Shown piece by piece: positions 8,794 to 17,241 of a stretch of DNA of 64,000 nt (positions are counted from its first letter, which is position 1; each line of letters starts with the position of its first letter). The stretch is from Isosphaeraceae bacterium EP7 (lineage in GTDB: Bacteria > Planctomycetota > Planctomycetia > Isosphaerales > Isosphaeraceae). The position numbers and the translations under genes were made by a program. Below the pieces are notes generated by a model. That model did no database searches. It saw only the letters and a program-made list of their open reading frames with translations, and was not told the origin of the DNA. The stretch is from assembly GCA_038400315.1 (NCBI GenBank), contig CP151667.1:2181174-2245173 (forward strand), written 5' to 3'.

Positions 8794-10758
8794 ATGACGG
8801 TCGACGCCGGCGGCGGATCCATCGAAAGTTCGTTGATCGAAACCAGAGTCTTCCCGCCCCCGGCCGACTTCGCTGCCAAGGCGCACGTCCCCAGCCTCGA
8901 GGCCTATCAGGAACTCTGGGACCGGGCCAAGGCCGATCCCGAAACGTTCTGGGGCGAGGTCGCCCAGAACCTCCACTGGTTCAAGCCCTTCGACCGTGTT
9001 TTGAAGTGGGAGCCGCCGCACGCCGAGTGGTTCCTGGGCGGGCAGCTCAACGCGGCCTATAACTGCGTCGACCGCCACTGCGAAGGGCCGAACAAAAACA
9101 AGGCTGCGATCATCTGGGAAGGGGAGCCGGGCGACCGCCGCGTGCTCCGCTACCAGGACCTCCAGCGCGAGGTCTCCACCTTCGCCAATGTGCTGAAGGG
9201 CCTGGGCGTGAAGAAGGGCGACGTCGTCGCCATCTACATGCCGCTGGTGCCCGAGCTGGCCATCGCCGTGCTTGCCTGCGCCCGGATCGGGGCGCCTCAC
9301 ACGGTCGTCTTCGGAGGCTTCAGCGCCGAGGCCCTCGCCGGCCGGATCCAGGACTGCGACGCCAAGGTGCTCGTCACGGCCGACGGCGGCTTCCGACGGG
9401 GCAAGGTGGTCCCGCTCAAGACGAACGCCGACGGCGCCGCGGAACTCTGCCCGACCATCGAGAGCGTGGTCGTCTACAAGCGAACGGGCCAAGAGATCAA
9501 CATGGTCGAGGGGCGCGACCACTGGTGGCACGACCTGGCCGCCAAGGCCAGCTCCGTCTGCCCGGCCGAGCCCGTGGACAGCGAGCACCCGCTCTACATC
9601 CTTTATACGTCCGGCTCCACCGGCAAGCCGAAGGGGATCCTGCACACCACCGGCGGCTACATGGTCGGCGTCACCGCGACGACCAAGTGGGTCTTCGACC
9701 TGAAGGAAGACGACACCTACTTCTGCACCGCCGACGTGGGCTGGGTGACCGGCCACAGCTACCTCGTCTACGGCCCGCTCTCCAACGGCGCCAGCGTCGT
9801 GATGTACGAGGGGGCCCCCAATTTCCCCGACGAGGGGCGGTTCTGGAAGATCATCCAGGACTACAAGGTCTCCATCCTCTACACCGCGCCGACGGCCATC
9901 CGGACCTTCATGAAGTGGGGCGACCACTTCCCCAAGAGCTACGACCTGACGAGTCTGAGGCTGCTGGGGACGGTCGGCGAGCCGATCAACCCCGAAGCAT
10001 GGATGTGGTATCGCGACGTGATCGGCGGCGGCCGCTGCCCGATCACCGACACCTGGTGGCAGACCGAGACCGGCGCCATCATGATCGCCCCGCTGCCGGG
10101 CGCCGTCCCCTCGATCCCCGGCTCGGCCACCCGCCCGCTGCCTGGCATTGTGCCGGCGGTCGTCACCAAGGACGGCAAGCCGGTGCCGGACGGACAGGGC
10201 GGGTTCCTCATCATCACCCAGCCCTGGCCATCGATGCTCAGGACCCTCTACAAGGACGACGACCGGTACAAGGAAACGTACTGGTCCGAGATCCCCGGTG
10301 CTTACTTCACCGGCGACGGCGCCCGCCGCGACGCCAACGGCAACTACTGGATCCTCGGCCGTGTCGACGACGTCCTGAACGTGTCGGGCCACCGTCTGTC
10401 GACCATGGAAGTCGAGAGCGCGCTCGTCAGTCACCCCTCCGTGGCCGAGGCCGCCGTCGTCGGCAAGCCCGACGACCTACGAGGCCAGGCCATCTTCGCC
10501 TTCGTCACCCTGGAATACGGGCACGTCGCGTCCGACGATCTCAGGCATCTGCTCCGAGCCCACGTCGTCAAGGAGATCGGGGCCCTGGCCCGGCCTGACG
10601 ACGTCCGATTCACCGAGTCCCTGCCCAAGACCCGCAGCGGCAAGATCATGCGTCGCCTCCTCCGCGACGTGGCCGCCGGCCGTGAAAGCACCGGCGATAC
10701 CTCCACCGTCGAAGACCTGAGCGTCCTGGCTCGCCTCCGCGAGAGCGAAGAGGTCTGA
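8794..10758 (+). CDS. acs: acetyl-CoA synthetase (AMP-forming)
   Basis: Acs activates acetate with ATP and CoA to acetyl-CoA. From ATG 8794 the product is 654 aa, the usual size; an open extension to 8590 would give 722 aa and has no family counterpart. The adenylate-forming core motif [11 protein letters not shown] is at 271-281, followed by the WWQTETG motif (A5) and the [13 protein letters not shown] hinge (A8). The C-terminal [11 protein letters not shown] (611-621) carries Lys617, the catalytic lysine that protein acetyltransferases silence in other bacteria. It is monocistronic, with a strong hairpin 35 bp after the stop. Confidence 0.97.
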   Translation: MTVDAGGGSIESSLIETRVFPPPADFAAKAHVPSLEAYQELWDRAKADPETFWGEVAQNLHWFKPFDRVLKWEPPHAEWFLGGQLNAAYNCVDRHCEGPNKNKAAIIWEGEPGDRRVLRYQDLQREVSTFANVLKGLGVKKGDVVAIYMPLVPELAIAVLACARIGAPHTVVFGGFSAEALAGRIQDCDAKVLVTADGGFRRGKVVPLKTNADGAAELCPTIESVVVYKRTGQEINMVEGRDHWWHDLAAKASSVCPAEPVDSEHPLYILYTSGSTGKPKGILHTTGGYMVGVTATTKWVFDLKEDDTYFCTADVGWVTGHSYLVYGPLSNGASVVMYEGAPNFPDEGRFWKIIQDYKVSILYTAPTAIRTFMKWGDHFPKSYDLTSLRLLGTVGEPINPEAWMWYRDVIGGGRCPITDTWWQTETGAIMIAPLPGAVPSIPGSATRPLPGIVPAVVTKDGKPVPDGQGGFLIITQPWPSMLRTLYKDDDRYKETYWSEIPGAYFTGDGARRDANGNYWILGRVDDVLNVSGHRLSTMEVESALVSHPSVAEAAVVGKPDDLRGQAIFAFVTLEYGHVASDDLRHLLRAHVVKEIGALARPDDVRFTESLPKTRSGKIMRRLLRDVAAGRESTGDTSTVEDLSVLARLRESEEV

Positions 10759-10793
10759 TCCCGCAGGTCCCGAAGCCCTTTGTCTGACACTCT

Positions 10794-10828
10794 GACGGCC
10801 GACCGGTTTCAAACCCGCGTCGGCCGTC
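10794..10828 (+). terminator. probable terminator of acs
   Basis: A perfect 10-bp inverted repeat GACGGCCGAC (10794-10803) / GTCGGCCGTC (10819-10828) with a 15-base loop lies 35 bases after the acs stop and is followed by a T-rich TCGTCGTTT. The loop can partly pair again. Confidence 0.7.
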
Positions 10829-10994
10829 GTCGTTTGACGACCGCCGATGAAGTTGGGTTCGTTCTGCGACGCCGCGACCGAGCACTGCCCGCGAATGGAT
10901 TCGTTTCGCAGTCGCTCGGGTTCGTTTCGTCGTCAGGCTGAGGGAGTGATCGAAACGCAACCTAATCCGCCATAACTTATTTAAGTAGAAGAAC

Positions 10995-11792
10995 TTACGA
11001 AGCACAAACGGAAGTCGGATGCTCGCCGTTCGCGGGGTCGGAAGGTTGCCATCTCCCAGGACGAGCATGATGCAAAGCCACGGCCAGGCCAGCTCGATGG
11101 CTTAGCCCGCGGGGGGTGAAGCCAAGGGTGCGGCCCGCCTCGTCTCCGTACAAGCACTCCATGATCGTGCGTGGAAGTGACTCGCCCAGGTCGGGTTCCA
11201 GAACCTGGCGCGTGTAGTCGAGATCATCGGCGTCCAGCGACGGTGCGTCGCAGCCGGCCGAGGCCATCGAGGACCCTTCCTGGTCCAAGAAATCGCGGAG
11301 GGTCCTCGCTGGACCATGACGGTGGGCGTAAGCCGATCGATATAAAGGGATTAGAACCGCCTCTCGGACAGCCCGTTCCGAGGCCGGTTCGCTCGACCAG
11401 AGGACACCCGAGATCCACCCGCACCTGAGAGCGGCGGGGCTTTTCGATGCCCAGGCGTACTCGCTCGCATAGCGGTTCGTCCACCCGCCGCCCAGGTCGT
11501 CGGCGATGACGAGGCCAACCTTGTACTCCCCGTTCACGTCGTTGAGTTGGGCCGATGCCTCCGCGGCCGCTTCGAACGCCAATTCCTCGGCGCCGAGATC
11601 GAGGAAGGCGTCGATCAAGACCGCCACATAATCTCTGGCCATCGGGTTGAGGGCGACGAGTGGCGCCACCCGGGAATCGTTACGGTCGTCGCCCTGCATC
11701 ATTCGAAGGTAAGCCCGGAACCGGTCCAGGCCGCGCGGGATGCGATACAGCTCCCTCTGCATCGCCAGGAGTGGGACGAATTCCAGCCTCAT
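10995..11792 (-). CDS. hypothetical protein, 265 aa
   Basis: The family is not recognised. The protein is predicted soluble with no signal peptide. It begins MRLEFVPLLAMQRELYRIPR and alternates helical segments; residues 60-85 (DAFLDLGAEELAFEAAAEAS) look like a helix pair, and the C-terminal third (RTLGFTPRGLSHRAGLAVALH) ends in a His/Arg-rich tail. GC3 is somewhat lower than in the surrounding housekeeping genes. It is convergent with acs and has no co-directional partner within 500 bp. The translated product may be an accessory gene. Confidence 0.65.
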   Translation of the reverse strand: MRLEFVPLLAMQRELYRIPRGLDRFRAYLRMMQGDDRNDSRVAPLVALNPMARDYVAVLIDAFLDLGAEELAFEAAAEASAQLNDVNGEYKVGLVIADDLGGGWTNRYASEYAWASKSPAALRCGWISGVLWSSEPASERAVREAVLIPLYRSAYAHRHGPARTLRDFLDQEGSSMASAGCDAPSLDADDLDYTRQVLEPDLGESLPRTIMECLYGDEAGRTLGFTPRGLSHRAGLAVALHHARPGRWQPSDPANGEHPTSVCAS

Positions 11793-12263
11793 GACGAAGT
11801 CCCCAGAAGCCTCTCTCTCTCGATGGCTGGAGTGGGCCGCCGAATCGACGGGGCCTTACCCACGCGTTCGACCGGTACTCGCTTCCACTCGCGACAGCGG
11901 TTCGGGGTCAGATCATCCCGAATCGACCCTGAATTCTACCCGAATCGGCGGCCTGGAGCCTCATGAGCGAGGCCTGGCGGGCCGCCCACTCCGCGCGATG
12001 GGGCGGCCCGCCAGGCGATGACATAGGATTGGCGTCGCCTTTGTGGTCATCCGGATTGCCAAAGTCCTGGTTCGCGGAGACCGGGGCCCCCAGAGGGAAG
12101 CCTCAGCACGCACTACGACCTTGGAGTTGCAATTCGCGGTCAAAACCGGCACTGTCTCTGAACAATTTTCGCAATTGAGTTCGAAACGACAAACACCCCG
12201 AATTCGCAGCCCTCGGGGAAGGGGAGCAAATCGGGGCGGTCGGATCTCTGAGGTTCGGACATG
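11793..12263. other. non-coding region upstream of the 265-aa gene, downstream of rpmB
   Basis: No gene could be supported in this stretch. Its main structure is the long perfect hairpin at 11972-12016, listed separately. Elsewhere there is moderately AT-richer sequence without a clear promoter, tRNA cloverleaf or conserved RNA. Confidence 0.4.
11972..12016. repeat. perfect 16-bp inverted repeat
   Basis: GCCTGGCGGGCCGCCC (11972-11987) is exactly complementary to GGGCGGCCCGCCAGGC (12001-12016), with a 13-base loop. It lies about 280 bases beyond the rpmB stop and 180 bases upstream of the 265-aa gene. No T-run follows on either strand. It could be a terminator read from the ribosomal operon or a REP-like element. 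Confidence 0.6.
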
Positions 12264-12285
12264 CCACCCGACCGGAGTCGGGCGG
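12264..12285 (-). terminator. probable terminator of rpmF-rpmB
   Basis: On the minus strand CCGCCCGAC, loop TCCG, GTCGGGTGG forms a 9-bp stem with one G-U pair, 12 bases after the rpmB stop codon. There is no T-run, as in many high-GC terminators. Confidence 0.5.
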
Positions 12286-12296
12286 CTGGTGCCTGG

Positions 12297-12617
12297 TCAG
12301 ATCGGGTAAAGGTTGCCGAGCTCGGCGCGGGCCTTGGCGCTGCCCTTGCTCGCCTTGATGAGCGGGAAGGACTGCATCTTGCCGTCGACTTCCAGGGTCA
12401 GTTTGCCGCTGCGGATGACCGAGGTGGCCACTTGGATGTACTTGGTGGTGCCGTTGGGCAGCCAGACGTGGATACGCTGGAGGTTGGGCCGGAAGGCACG
12501 ACGGCTCACGCCGGTGCACTTGATGCCGACGCCGCCGAGGTACTTGGCCTTACCGCGGGTGGTAATCTGATTGCCGAACGTGGTCTTCTTGCCGCTGACG
12601 TCGCACGTGCGTCCCAT
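12297..12617 (-). CDS. rpmB: 50S ribosomal protein bL28, long form
   Basis: bL28 is a structural protein of the large ribosomal subunit. The start MGRTCDVSGKKTTFGNQ (1-17) and the RAFRPNLQRIHVWLPNG segment (40-56) are the family core. At 106 aa it is longer than the 63-78 aa of most bacteria; the extra C-terminus (KMQSFPLIKASKGSAKARAE, about 80-99) is basic and probably contacts rRNA. It follows rpmF by 126 bp on the same strand, and a hairpin follows its stop. The CxxC pairs seen in zinc-binding L28 forms are absent; only Cys5 and Cys34 are present. Confidence 0.93.
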   Translation of the reverse strand: MGRTCDVSGKKTTFGNQITTRGKAKYLGGVGIKCTGVSRRAFRPNLQRIHVWLPNGTTKYIQVATSVIRSGKLTLEVDGKMQSFPLIKASKGSAKARAELGNLYPI

Positions 12618-12743
12618 GGGGCCGCTCCTTCGCTCGCTTCGAAAACTCGGACGGGGCGCATCGACGGTCGCAATTCGGCGGCTCGAACCAACTTCGGGAG
12701 CCGACGTCCCTTGCGAACGTCACCGGGACTTGCGGGACCTGAC

Positions 12744-12929
12744 TCAGCGGGGCATCGGGCCCGGAGTCTCGGCCTTCTGATGCTGAAGCAGGCATTCCTT
12801 GTGCACCCGATGGGTGGGAACGGGCTGCTTGCAGATGGGGCACGTGGTCAGATTGATGGGGGTCAGGAAGTCATGGGCCCGCCGAGTGCCCTTGCGTGAC
12901 TTCGATGTCCGTCTCTTCGGTACGCCCAC
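12744..12929 (-). CDS. rpmF: 50S ribosomal protein bL32
   Basis: The 61-aa protein has the bL32 signature VPKRRTSKSRKGTRRAHD (3-20) followed by a zinc ribbon. The ribbon is CPIC (30-33) and HRVHKEC (40-46), so the usual second CxxC pair is HxxC. The start is GTG at 12929, preceded by GGGGAG at 8 bases spacing; it corresponds to the common MAVPKRR start. The C-terminus (LLQHQKAETPGPMPR) is longer than usual. It is the first gene of the rpmF-rpmB unit, behind a leader with two palindromic repeats and a candidate promoter. Confidence 0.95.
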   Translation of the reverse strand: MGVPKRRTSKSRKGTRRAHDFLTPINLTTCPICKQPVPTHRVHKECLLQHQKAETPGPMPR

Positions 12930-12954
12930 GTCACCATCTCCCCGATATCAACCC

Positions 12955-12998
12955 CGAGCACTGCTCGACCCGGCACCGAGTACTGCTCGACCCGGCAA
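12955..12998. repeat. two tandem 22-bp repeats with palindromic core in the rpmF leader
   Basis: The units 12955-12976 and 12977-12998 differ at 2 of 22 positions. Each carries a dyad: CGAGCA-C-TGCTCG, perfect in the first copy, and CGAGTA-C-TGCTCG with one mismatch in the second. They lie between the candidate -10 (13007-13012) and the rpmF start codon, as expected for an operator bound by a dimeric repressor. The one-base centre makes an RNA hairpin unlikely. The regulator is unknown. Confidence 0.55.
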
Positions 12999-13006
12999 AG
13001 AGGGTG

Positions 13007-13034
13007 ATTATCCGCAATCTCCGGGGGAATGCAA
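13007..13034 (-). promoter_or_regulatory. rpmF: candidate promoter of rpmF-rpmB
   Basis: Read on the minus strand, TTGCAT (13029-13034), a 16-bp spacer and GATAAT (13007-13012) resemble a housekeeping sigma promoter. The -10 matches 5 of 6 consensus bases, the -35 only 3 of 6. The start codon is 78 bp downstream of the -10. Confidence 0.45.
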
Positions 13035-13220
13035 CCCCGGCTCGGCCGAGGGCCGCATGAAGCGGGCCGGCTTGCCCGGTTGCGGCGGCCGGGCGTATGC
13101 TGGCCGGCTTGTTCCTATCTATGGACGATTCTGGTGAGTCGAGACGGGCAGCGAGGGCGGGCGTCGGCGTCGACGGCCGCCGGATGCGGGCCGGGTGCCC
13201 CGGGATGGGATGATTTCGCC

Positions 13221-14060
13221 ATGGCCGACCGCTCGAACGGGCAGCAGACCGTAACCCGCTGGGGATTCATCGGTTCCGGCAAAATGGCCACCGCGCTCAT
13301 GCGCGGGATGATCCGGGCTGGGACTGCGTTGCCCACCTCGATCGTGGCCAGCGACACGATCCCCGAAGCCAGGGAGGCGCTCGCACGCGAGACCGGCATC
13401 CGGGCCCTCGCGTCGAACGCCGAGGTGGCCGAGGCCAGCGACGTGCTTGTCCTGGCCGTCAAGCCGCAGAGCATGACCTCGGTGCTCGCCGAACTGGCGC
13501 CCCATGTCGACCCTCGTCACCTGGTCGTCTCGATCGCGGCGGGCATCTCGCTGGCCAAGTTGGACGAGGGGCTCGGTGAGGCGAAGCGGCGCATCGTCCG
13601 GGTCATGCCCAACACGCCGGCGCTCATCGGTCAGGGGGCGTCGGGTTACTGCCTGGGCGAGCACGCCCTCGAGGGCGATGAGGCGACGGTGCGGGTTTGC
13701 CTCGATGCGGCCGGGCGGTCGTACCGCGTTCCCGAGTCGTTGATGGACGCGGTGACGGGCCTCTCCGGCAGCGGCCCTGCATTCGCCTACCTCATGATCG
13801 AGGCCCTCTCCGACGGCGGCGTACGCGCCGGGCTGCCGCGCGACGTGGCGACGGCCCTGGCGGCTCAAACCCTGCTGGGGTCGGCGGCGATGGTCCTGGA
13901 AACGGGCCTCCATCCTGGTGCGCTCAAGGACCAGGTGACCAGCCCGGGTGGCACGACGATTGCCGGTGTTCATGCGCTGGAGCGGGGGGGACTGCGGGCG
14001 GCCCTGATGGACGCGGTGATGGCGGCGGCGGCCCGATCGGCCGAGCTGGGCTCGAAGTGA
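13221..14060 (+). CDS. proC: pyrroline-5-carboxylate reductase
   Basis: ProC reduces 1-pyrroline-5-carboxylate to proline with NAD(P)H, the last step of proline synthesis. From ATG 13221 the product is 279 aa, the normal length; the frame is open 64 codons further upstream, but that part is not ProC-like. The dinucleotide-binding GFIGSGKMATAL is at 15-26. The C-terminal signature region contains VTGLSGSGPAFAYLMIEAL (about 178-196) and SPGGTTIAGVHALERGG (about 239-255). It precedes guaA by 67 bp on the same strand; whether they share a transcript is not clear. Confidence 0.96.
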   Translation: MADRSNGQQTVTRWGFIGSGKMATALMRGMIRAGTALPTSIVASDTIPEAREALARETGIRALASNAEVAEASDVLVLAVKPQSMTSVLAELAPHVDPRHLVVSIAAGISLAKLDEGLGEAKRRIVRVMPNTPALIGQGASGYCLGEHALEGDEATVRVCLDAAGRSYRVPESLMDAVTGLSGSGPAFAYLMIEALSDGGVRAGLPRDVATALAAQTLLGSAAMVLETGLHPGALKDQVTSPGGTTIAGVHALERGGLRAALMDAVMAAAARSAELGSK

Positions 14061-14127
14061 CTCGGGCGTGTCCTCATGGTAAGCTGACGGTTTGGTCGCC
14101 CACGCCTTCGTTGAGGTCCAGACGTCG

Positions 14128-15690
14128 ATGGAACGCCGCGATCCCGCCGACCGCCCCGTGCTGGTGCTCGACTTCGGCTCCCAGTACGTCCAGCTGATCG
14201 CCCGCAGGATCCGCGAGCGTCACGCGTTCGCCCGGATCGTCCGGCACGACATCACCCTGGAACGCGTCAAGGAGCTGAACCCGCTGGCCATCGTGCTTTC
14301 GGGCGGCCCCAGCAGCGTCTACGACGAGGGCGCGCCCCGCTGCGACCCCGCCCTGTTCACGATGGGCATCCCGGTGCTGGCCATCTGCTACGGGATGCAG
14401 CTCGCCTGCGAGGCCCTGGGCGGCCACGTCGAGCCCGCCCCCGCGCGTGAGTACGGCCGGGCCGAGTGCACGGTGATCGCCCCCGAAGACCCGCTCTTCG
14501 CCGGCGTGCCCCGGCAGATGCCCGTCTGGATGAGCCACGGTGACCAGGTGCACGTCGCCGGCGGTTCCTTCATCGCCCTGGCCGCCACGCCCACCTGCCC
14601 GATCGCCGCGGTGAAGCACGTCACCGACCCCGTCTACGGCCTGCAATTCCACCCGGAGGTGGCGCATACCCCGTACGGCGCCTTGATCCTGGGCAACTTC
14701 CTCGACAAGATCTGCGGCAGCGCGGGCACCTGGACGATGGGCGCGGTGCTCGAGCGATCGGTCGCCGAGATGAAGTCCCGCGTCGGCCCCGAGGAGCGGG
14801 TCGTCTGCGGCCTCTCCGGCGGCGTCGACTCCGCCGTGACCGCCGCCCTTCTGACGAAGGCACTCGGCCCGCGAGTCGTCTGCGTGTTTGTCGACAATGG
14901 CCTGTTGCGGGGCGGCGAGCGCGCCGCGGTGGTCGACATGTTCGGCACCCACTCCGACGCCGAGCTGCGCGTCGTCGACGCGACCGAGCAATTCCTGAAC
15001 GTCCTGGACGGTGTGACTGATCCGCAGGAGAAACGGGTCAAGATCGGCCACACGTTCATCGATGTCTTCAAGAACGAAGCCCTGTCGATCCCCAACGCCC
15101 GCTTCCTCGCCCAGGGCACCCTCTACCCCGACGTGATCGAGAGCGGCGGCGGGATCGACGGCCCGGCCGCCACGATCAAGCACCACCACAACGTGGGCGG
15201 TCTGCCCGCGGAGCTTGGCTTCGAGCTGATCGAGCCCCTGCGAGACCTCTTCAAGGACGAGGTCCGCCGCCTCGGCCTGGAACTTGGCCTGCCCGAATCG
15301 CTCGTCTGGCGTCACCCGTTCCCCGGCCCCGGCCTGGCCGTCCGCTGCCTCGGTCCCATCACCCGGGCCAAGCTCGAAGTGCTGAGGCAGGCCGACGCCA
15401 TCTTCCTCGACGAGCTGCGCCTGGCCGGCCTGGAACGCCAGATCGGTCAGGCCTTCGCCGTCCTCCTCCCCGTGCAAACCGTCGGCGTGATGGGAGACGG
15501 CCGCACCTATGAGAACGTCATCGCCCTGAGGGCCGTCGAAACCGACGACTTCATGACCGCCGACTGGTCCCACCTGCCGCACGATCTCCTCTCGCGGTCG
15601 TCGACCCGGATCATCAACTCGGTGAAGGGGGTCAATCGCGTGGTCTACGACGTGACGAGCAAGCCTCCGGGCACGATCGAGTGGGAATGA
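14128..15690 (+). CDS. guaA: GMP synthase (glutamine-hydrolysing)
   Basis: GuaA converts XMP to GMP using ATP and glutamine. The class I amidotransferase domain has [14 protein letters not shown] near the start, catalytic Cys87 in LAICYGMQL and His175/Glu177 in QFHPEV. The ATP pyrophosphatase P-loop SGGVDSA begins at Ser230. The C-terminal dimerisation domain ends with the usual KPPGTIEWE. The 520-aa length supports ATG 14128; an in-frame TTG at 14092 would add 12 residues without reason. Confidence 0.97.
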   Translation: MERRDPADRPVLVLDFGSQYVQLIARRIRERHAFARIVRHDITLERVKELNPLAIVLSGGPSSVYDEGAPRCDPALFTMGIPVLAICYGMQLACEALGGHVEPAPAREYGRAECTVIAPEDPLFAGVPRQMPVWMSHGDQVHVAGGSFIALAATPTCPIAAVKHVTDPVYGLQFHPEVAHTPYGALILGNFLDKICGSAGTWTMGAVLERSVAEMKSRVGPEERVVCGLSGGVDSAVTAALLTKALGPRVVCVFVDNGLLRGGERAAVVDMFGTHSDAELRVVDATEQFLNVLDGVTDPQEKRVKIGHTFIDVFKNEALSIPNARFLAQGTLYPDVIESGGGIDGPAATIKHHHNVGGLPAELGFELIEPLRDLFKDEVRRLGLELGLPESLVWRHPFPGPGLAVRCLGPITRAKLEVLRQADAIFLDELRLAGLERQIGQAFAVLLPVQTVGVMGDGRTYENVIALRAVETDDFMTADWSHLPHDLLSRSSTRIINSVKGVNRVVYDVTSKPPGTIEWE

Positions 15691-15715
15691 CGCACCGGCG
15701 TCATAGGCCCTGAGA

Positions 15716-15744
15716 TTGACTGCTCGCTACCGTTGCCATACAAT
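15716..15744 (+). promoter_or_regulatory. near-consensus promoter of the BrnT-like/XRE operon
   Basis: TTGACT (15716-15721) and TACAAT (15739-15744) are separated by exactly 17 bp; each hexamer matches 5 of 6 consensus bases. The first start codon is 46 bp downstream of the -10. Such a canonical promoter stands out in this GC-rich window. Confidence 0.75.
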
Positions 15745-15764
15745 ACAACAAGCAAATGCGGGTA

Positions 15765-15776
15765 GAACGATCGTTC
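15765..15776. promoter_or_regulatory. palindromic operator candidate of the BrnT-like/XRE operon
   Basis: GAACGATCGTTC is a perfect 12-bp palindrome just downstream of the expected transcription start and 14 bp before the first start codon. Binding there would block transcription; autorepression by the XRE protein of the same operon is the obvious hypothesis. Confidence 0.55.
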
Positions 15777-15790
15777 GTGGAGCCTGCTGA

Positions 15791-16063
15791 GTGCCGGACT
15801 TCGACCTCATTCTCTGGGACGATGAGGACGACCTCGACGGCAATGTCTGGCACATCAGGCTCAACGGACTCACGCCAGACGAGGTCGAGGATGCTCTTTC
15901 GGGTCCTGGCGTCCGCGATGTCTCGAGCCGTTCGACCGGACGCTCGTCCTCATACGCATCACTTCTCAATGGTCGTTCTCTCTTCATCGTCTATGAACTG
16001 AGCAAAGAGGCCGGGCTCGTCTTTCTCTATCCGATCACCGCCTACGAACTCCTCCAGGACTGA
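15791..16063 (+). CDS. BrnT/RelE-like putative toxin
   Basis: The 90-aa acidic protein begins at GTG (MPDFDLILWDDEDDLDGNVW). Its order of features, a WDD..DGNVWHI strand, a GLTPDEVEDAL helix (26-36), then SRSTGRSSSYASLLNGRSLFIVYEL and a final YPITAYEL, resembles the compact BrnT/DUF4258 fold of the RelE-like RNase superfamily. The next gene, 2 bp away, encodes an XRE DNA-binding protein, as in type II toxin-antitoxin operons. No activity is proven, and the usual BrnT partner is a ribbon-helix-helix BrnA, not XRE. It has its own promoter and operator. Confidence 0.75.
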   Translation: MPDFDLILWDDEDDLDGNVWHIRLNGLTPDEVEDALSGPGVRDVSSRSTGRSSSYASLLNGRSLFIVYELSKEAGLVFLYPITAYELLQD

Positions 16064-16065
16064 CG

Positions 16066-16455
16066 ATGAAGGCCGAGGGTGCCATGCCACTCAAACGGAT
16101 CGAAGACCTGACTCCTGAACAGCGTGCCGCCGCGGATGCGATCCTGGCACGCAATCGCACGCCCGAACGACGAGCCGAACTGGCCCGGATCCGGGCCGAT
16201 GTGATGCGTGAGTTCCCGCCCCTGACAATCTCGGCCGGGCTGGCCGAGTCCCTGGCCTCGCTCCGGCTGGAACGCGAGCGGTTGGGCCTGAGCCTGTCGG
16301 ATGTCCAGGCAAGGAGCGGGCTCGACCGGGGGATGATTTCTCGGCTGGAGAACGGCAAGATCGCCAACCCCACGGCCTCGACTCTGGAGTCTTATGCCGC
16401 GGCACTGGGCCGTCGAATGATCTGGGCGACGGAACCGGCCGAGGCCGGGGACTGA
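16066..16455 (+). CDS. XRE-family helix-turn-helix protein, putative antitoxin/autoregulator
   Basis: The 129-aa protein has a Cro/C1-type HTH at about residues 63-117: ERERLGLSLSDVQARSGLDR and MISRLENGKIANPTASTLES contain both helices and the SRLENG turn. The first 60 residues are helical and Arg/Glu-rich (TPEQRAAADAILARNRTPER), a possible toxin-binding or dimer segment. A second ATG at 16084 (MPLKRIEDL) is possible. It starts 2 bp after the toxin-like gene and ends in a terminator hairpin, so the two make a compact bicistronic unit. Confidence 0.85.
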   Translation: MKAEGAMPLKRIEDLTPEQRAAADAILARNRTPERRAELARIRADVMREFPPLTISAGLAESLASLRLERERLGLSLSDVQARSGLDRGMISRLENGKIANPTASTLESYAAALGRRMIWATEPAEAGD

Positions 16456-16466
16456 CCTCCCCGGCC
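16443..16466 (+). terminator. terminator overlapping the stop codon of the XRE gene
   Basis: GGCCGGGGA (16443-16451), loop CTGACC, TCCCCGGCC (16458-16466) is a perfect 9-bp stem. The TGA stop lies in the loop. It closes the two-gene operon. Confidence 0.6.
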
Positions 16467-16652
16467 GGGTGGAATGCGTTTCAGGGAAAACTGTCGGAGG
16501 TTCGATCTCCCGATCGCTCTCAATGGGAAGAACCTGGCCCGATTCTGAGGATCAGGGCGAACACGTCGCCTTCGCAAGTCTGCCCGTGACAGGACGGGGT
16601 AGAATGTGCCGTCGTCCGTGTTTCGAACTTCCAAAGATCATTGATAACTAAA

Positions 16653-17231
16653 ATGACCGATAGCGCCGCCATGCGATCTCATCGGCTCCGCATGTTGACA
16701 TTTATTCTTGTTCTTGGCGTATCCGCCACAATTGCCGCGATTTGGCACCTCCGGCCGCAGGTCTATGACACAGTCCGTCTCTCGAACCGGCTCGTCGTCT
16801 TCGAGGGCCTCCCTCACCCGATGTATGAGGAAGCGACGTTCGAAAAGGAGTTGAAGAGTCAGCAGACAATTCAGATATCAGGCTTTCCGTTCTATCTTGA
16901 GCCTCTCGACATGAAGGTCGAAGATCTCAAGGCACTTCGTGACCTGCTGGGAAACCGGAACACTTATCAGGCCTACAGTGGCGAGAAGAAATGCGGCGGC
17001 TTCCATCCCGACTACGCTGTCGAATGGACATTCGAAGGAAGGGTCTACCGCTGCCTGATTTGCTTCGGATGCTTCGAGGTCAGGTTCATCGACCCGAAGG
17101 GAAACGAGCGATCCTATGACCTGAGGCAGGATCGGGACGGACGCACTCGGAAGTCAGGGTTGTCGGATCTCCTCAAAACGTACCGGAATCATCGCCCTCC
17201 TCACGAACGATTCGGTCTGTTTCTACTCTAG
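16653..17231 (+). CDS. membrane-anchored hypothetical protein
   Basis: The product has 192 aa from ATG 16653; an in-frame TTG 12 bp upstream is less likely. One hydrophobic helix (about residues 13-31, MLTFILVLGVSATIAAIWHL) anchors a periplasmic domain with no known motif. That domain has four Cys within GEKKCGGF and RCLICFGCFE (about 112-142), which may form disulfides or bind metal. GC3 is clearly lower than in neighbours, suggesting acquisition or relaxed selection. The gene is followed 10 bp later by another unknown gene; the two may be co-transcribed. Confidence 0.75.
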   Translation: MTDSAAMRSHRLRMLTFILVLGVSATIAAIWHLRPQVYDTVRLSNRLVVFEGLPHPMYEEATFEKELKSQQTIQISGFPFYLEPLDMKVEDLKALRDLLGNRNTYQAYSGEKKCGGFHPDYAVEWTFEGRVYRCLICFGCFEVRFIDPKGNERSYDLRQDRDGRTRKSGLSDLLKTYRNHRPPHERFGLFLL

Positions 17232-17241
17232 GAAATTCGAC

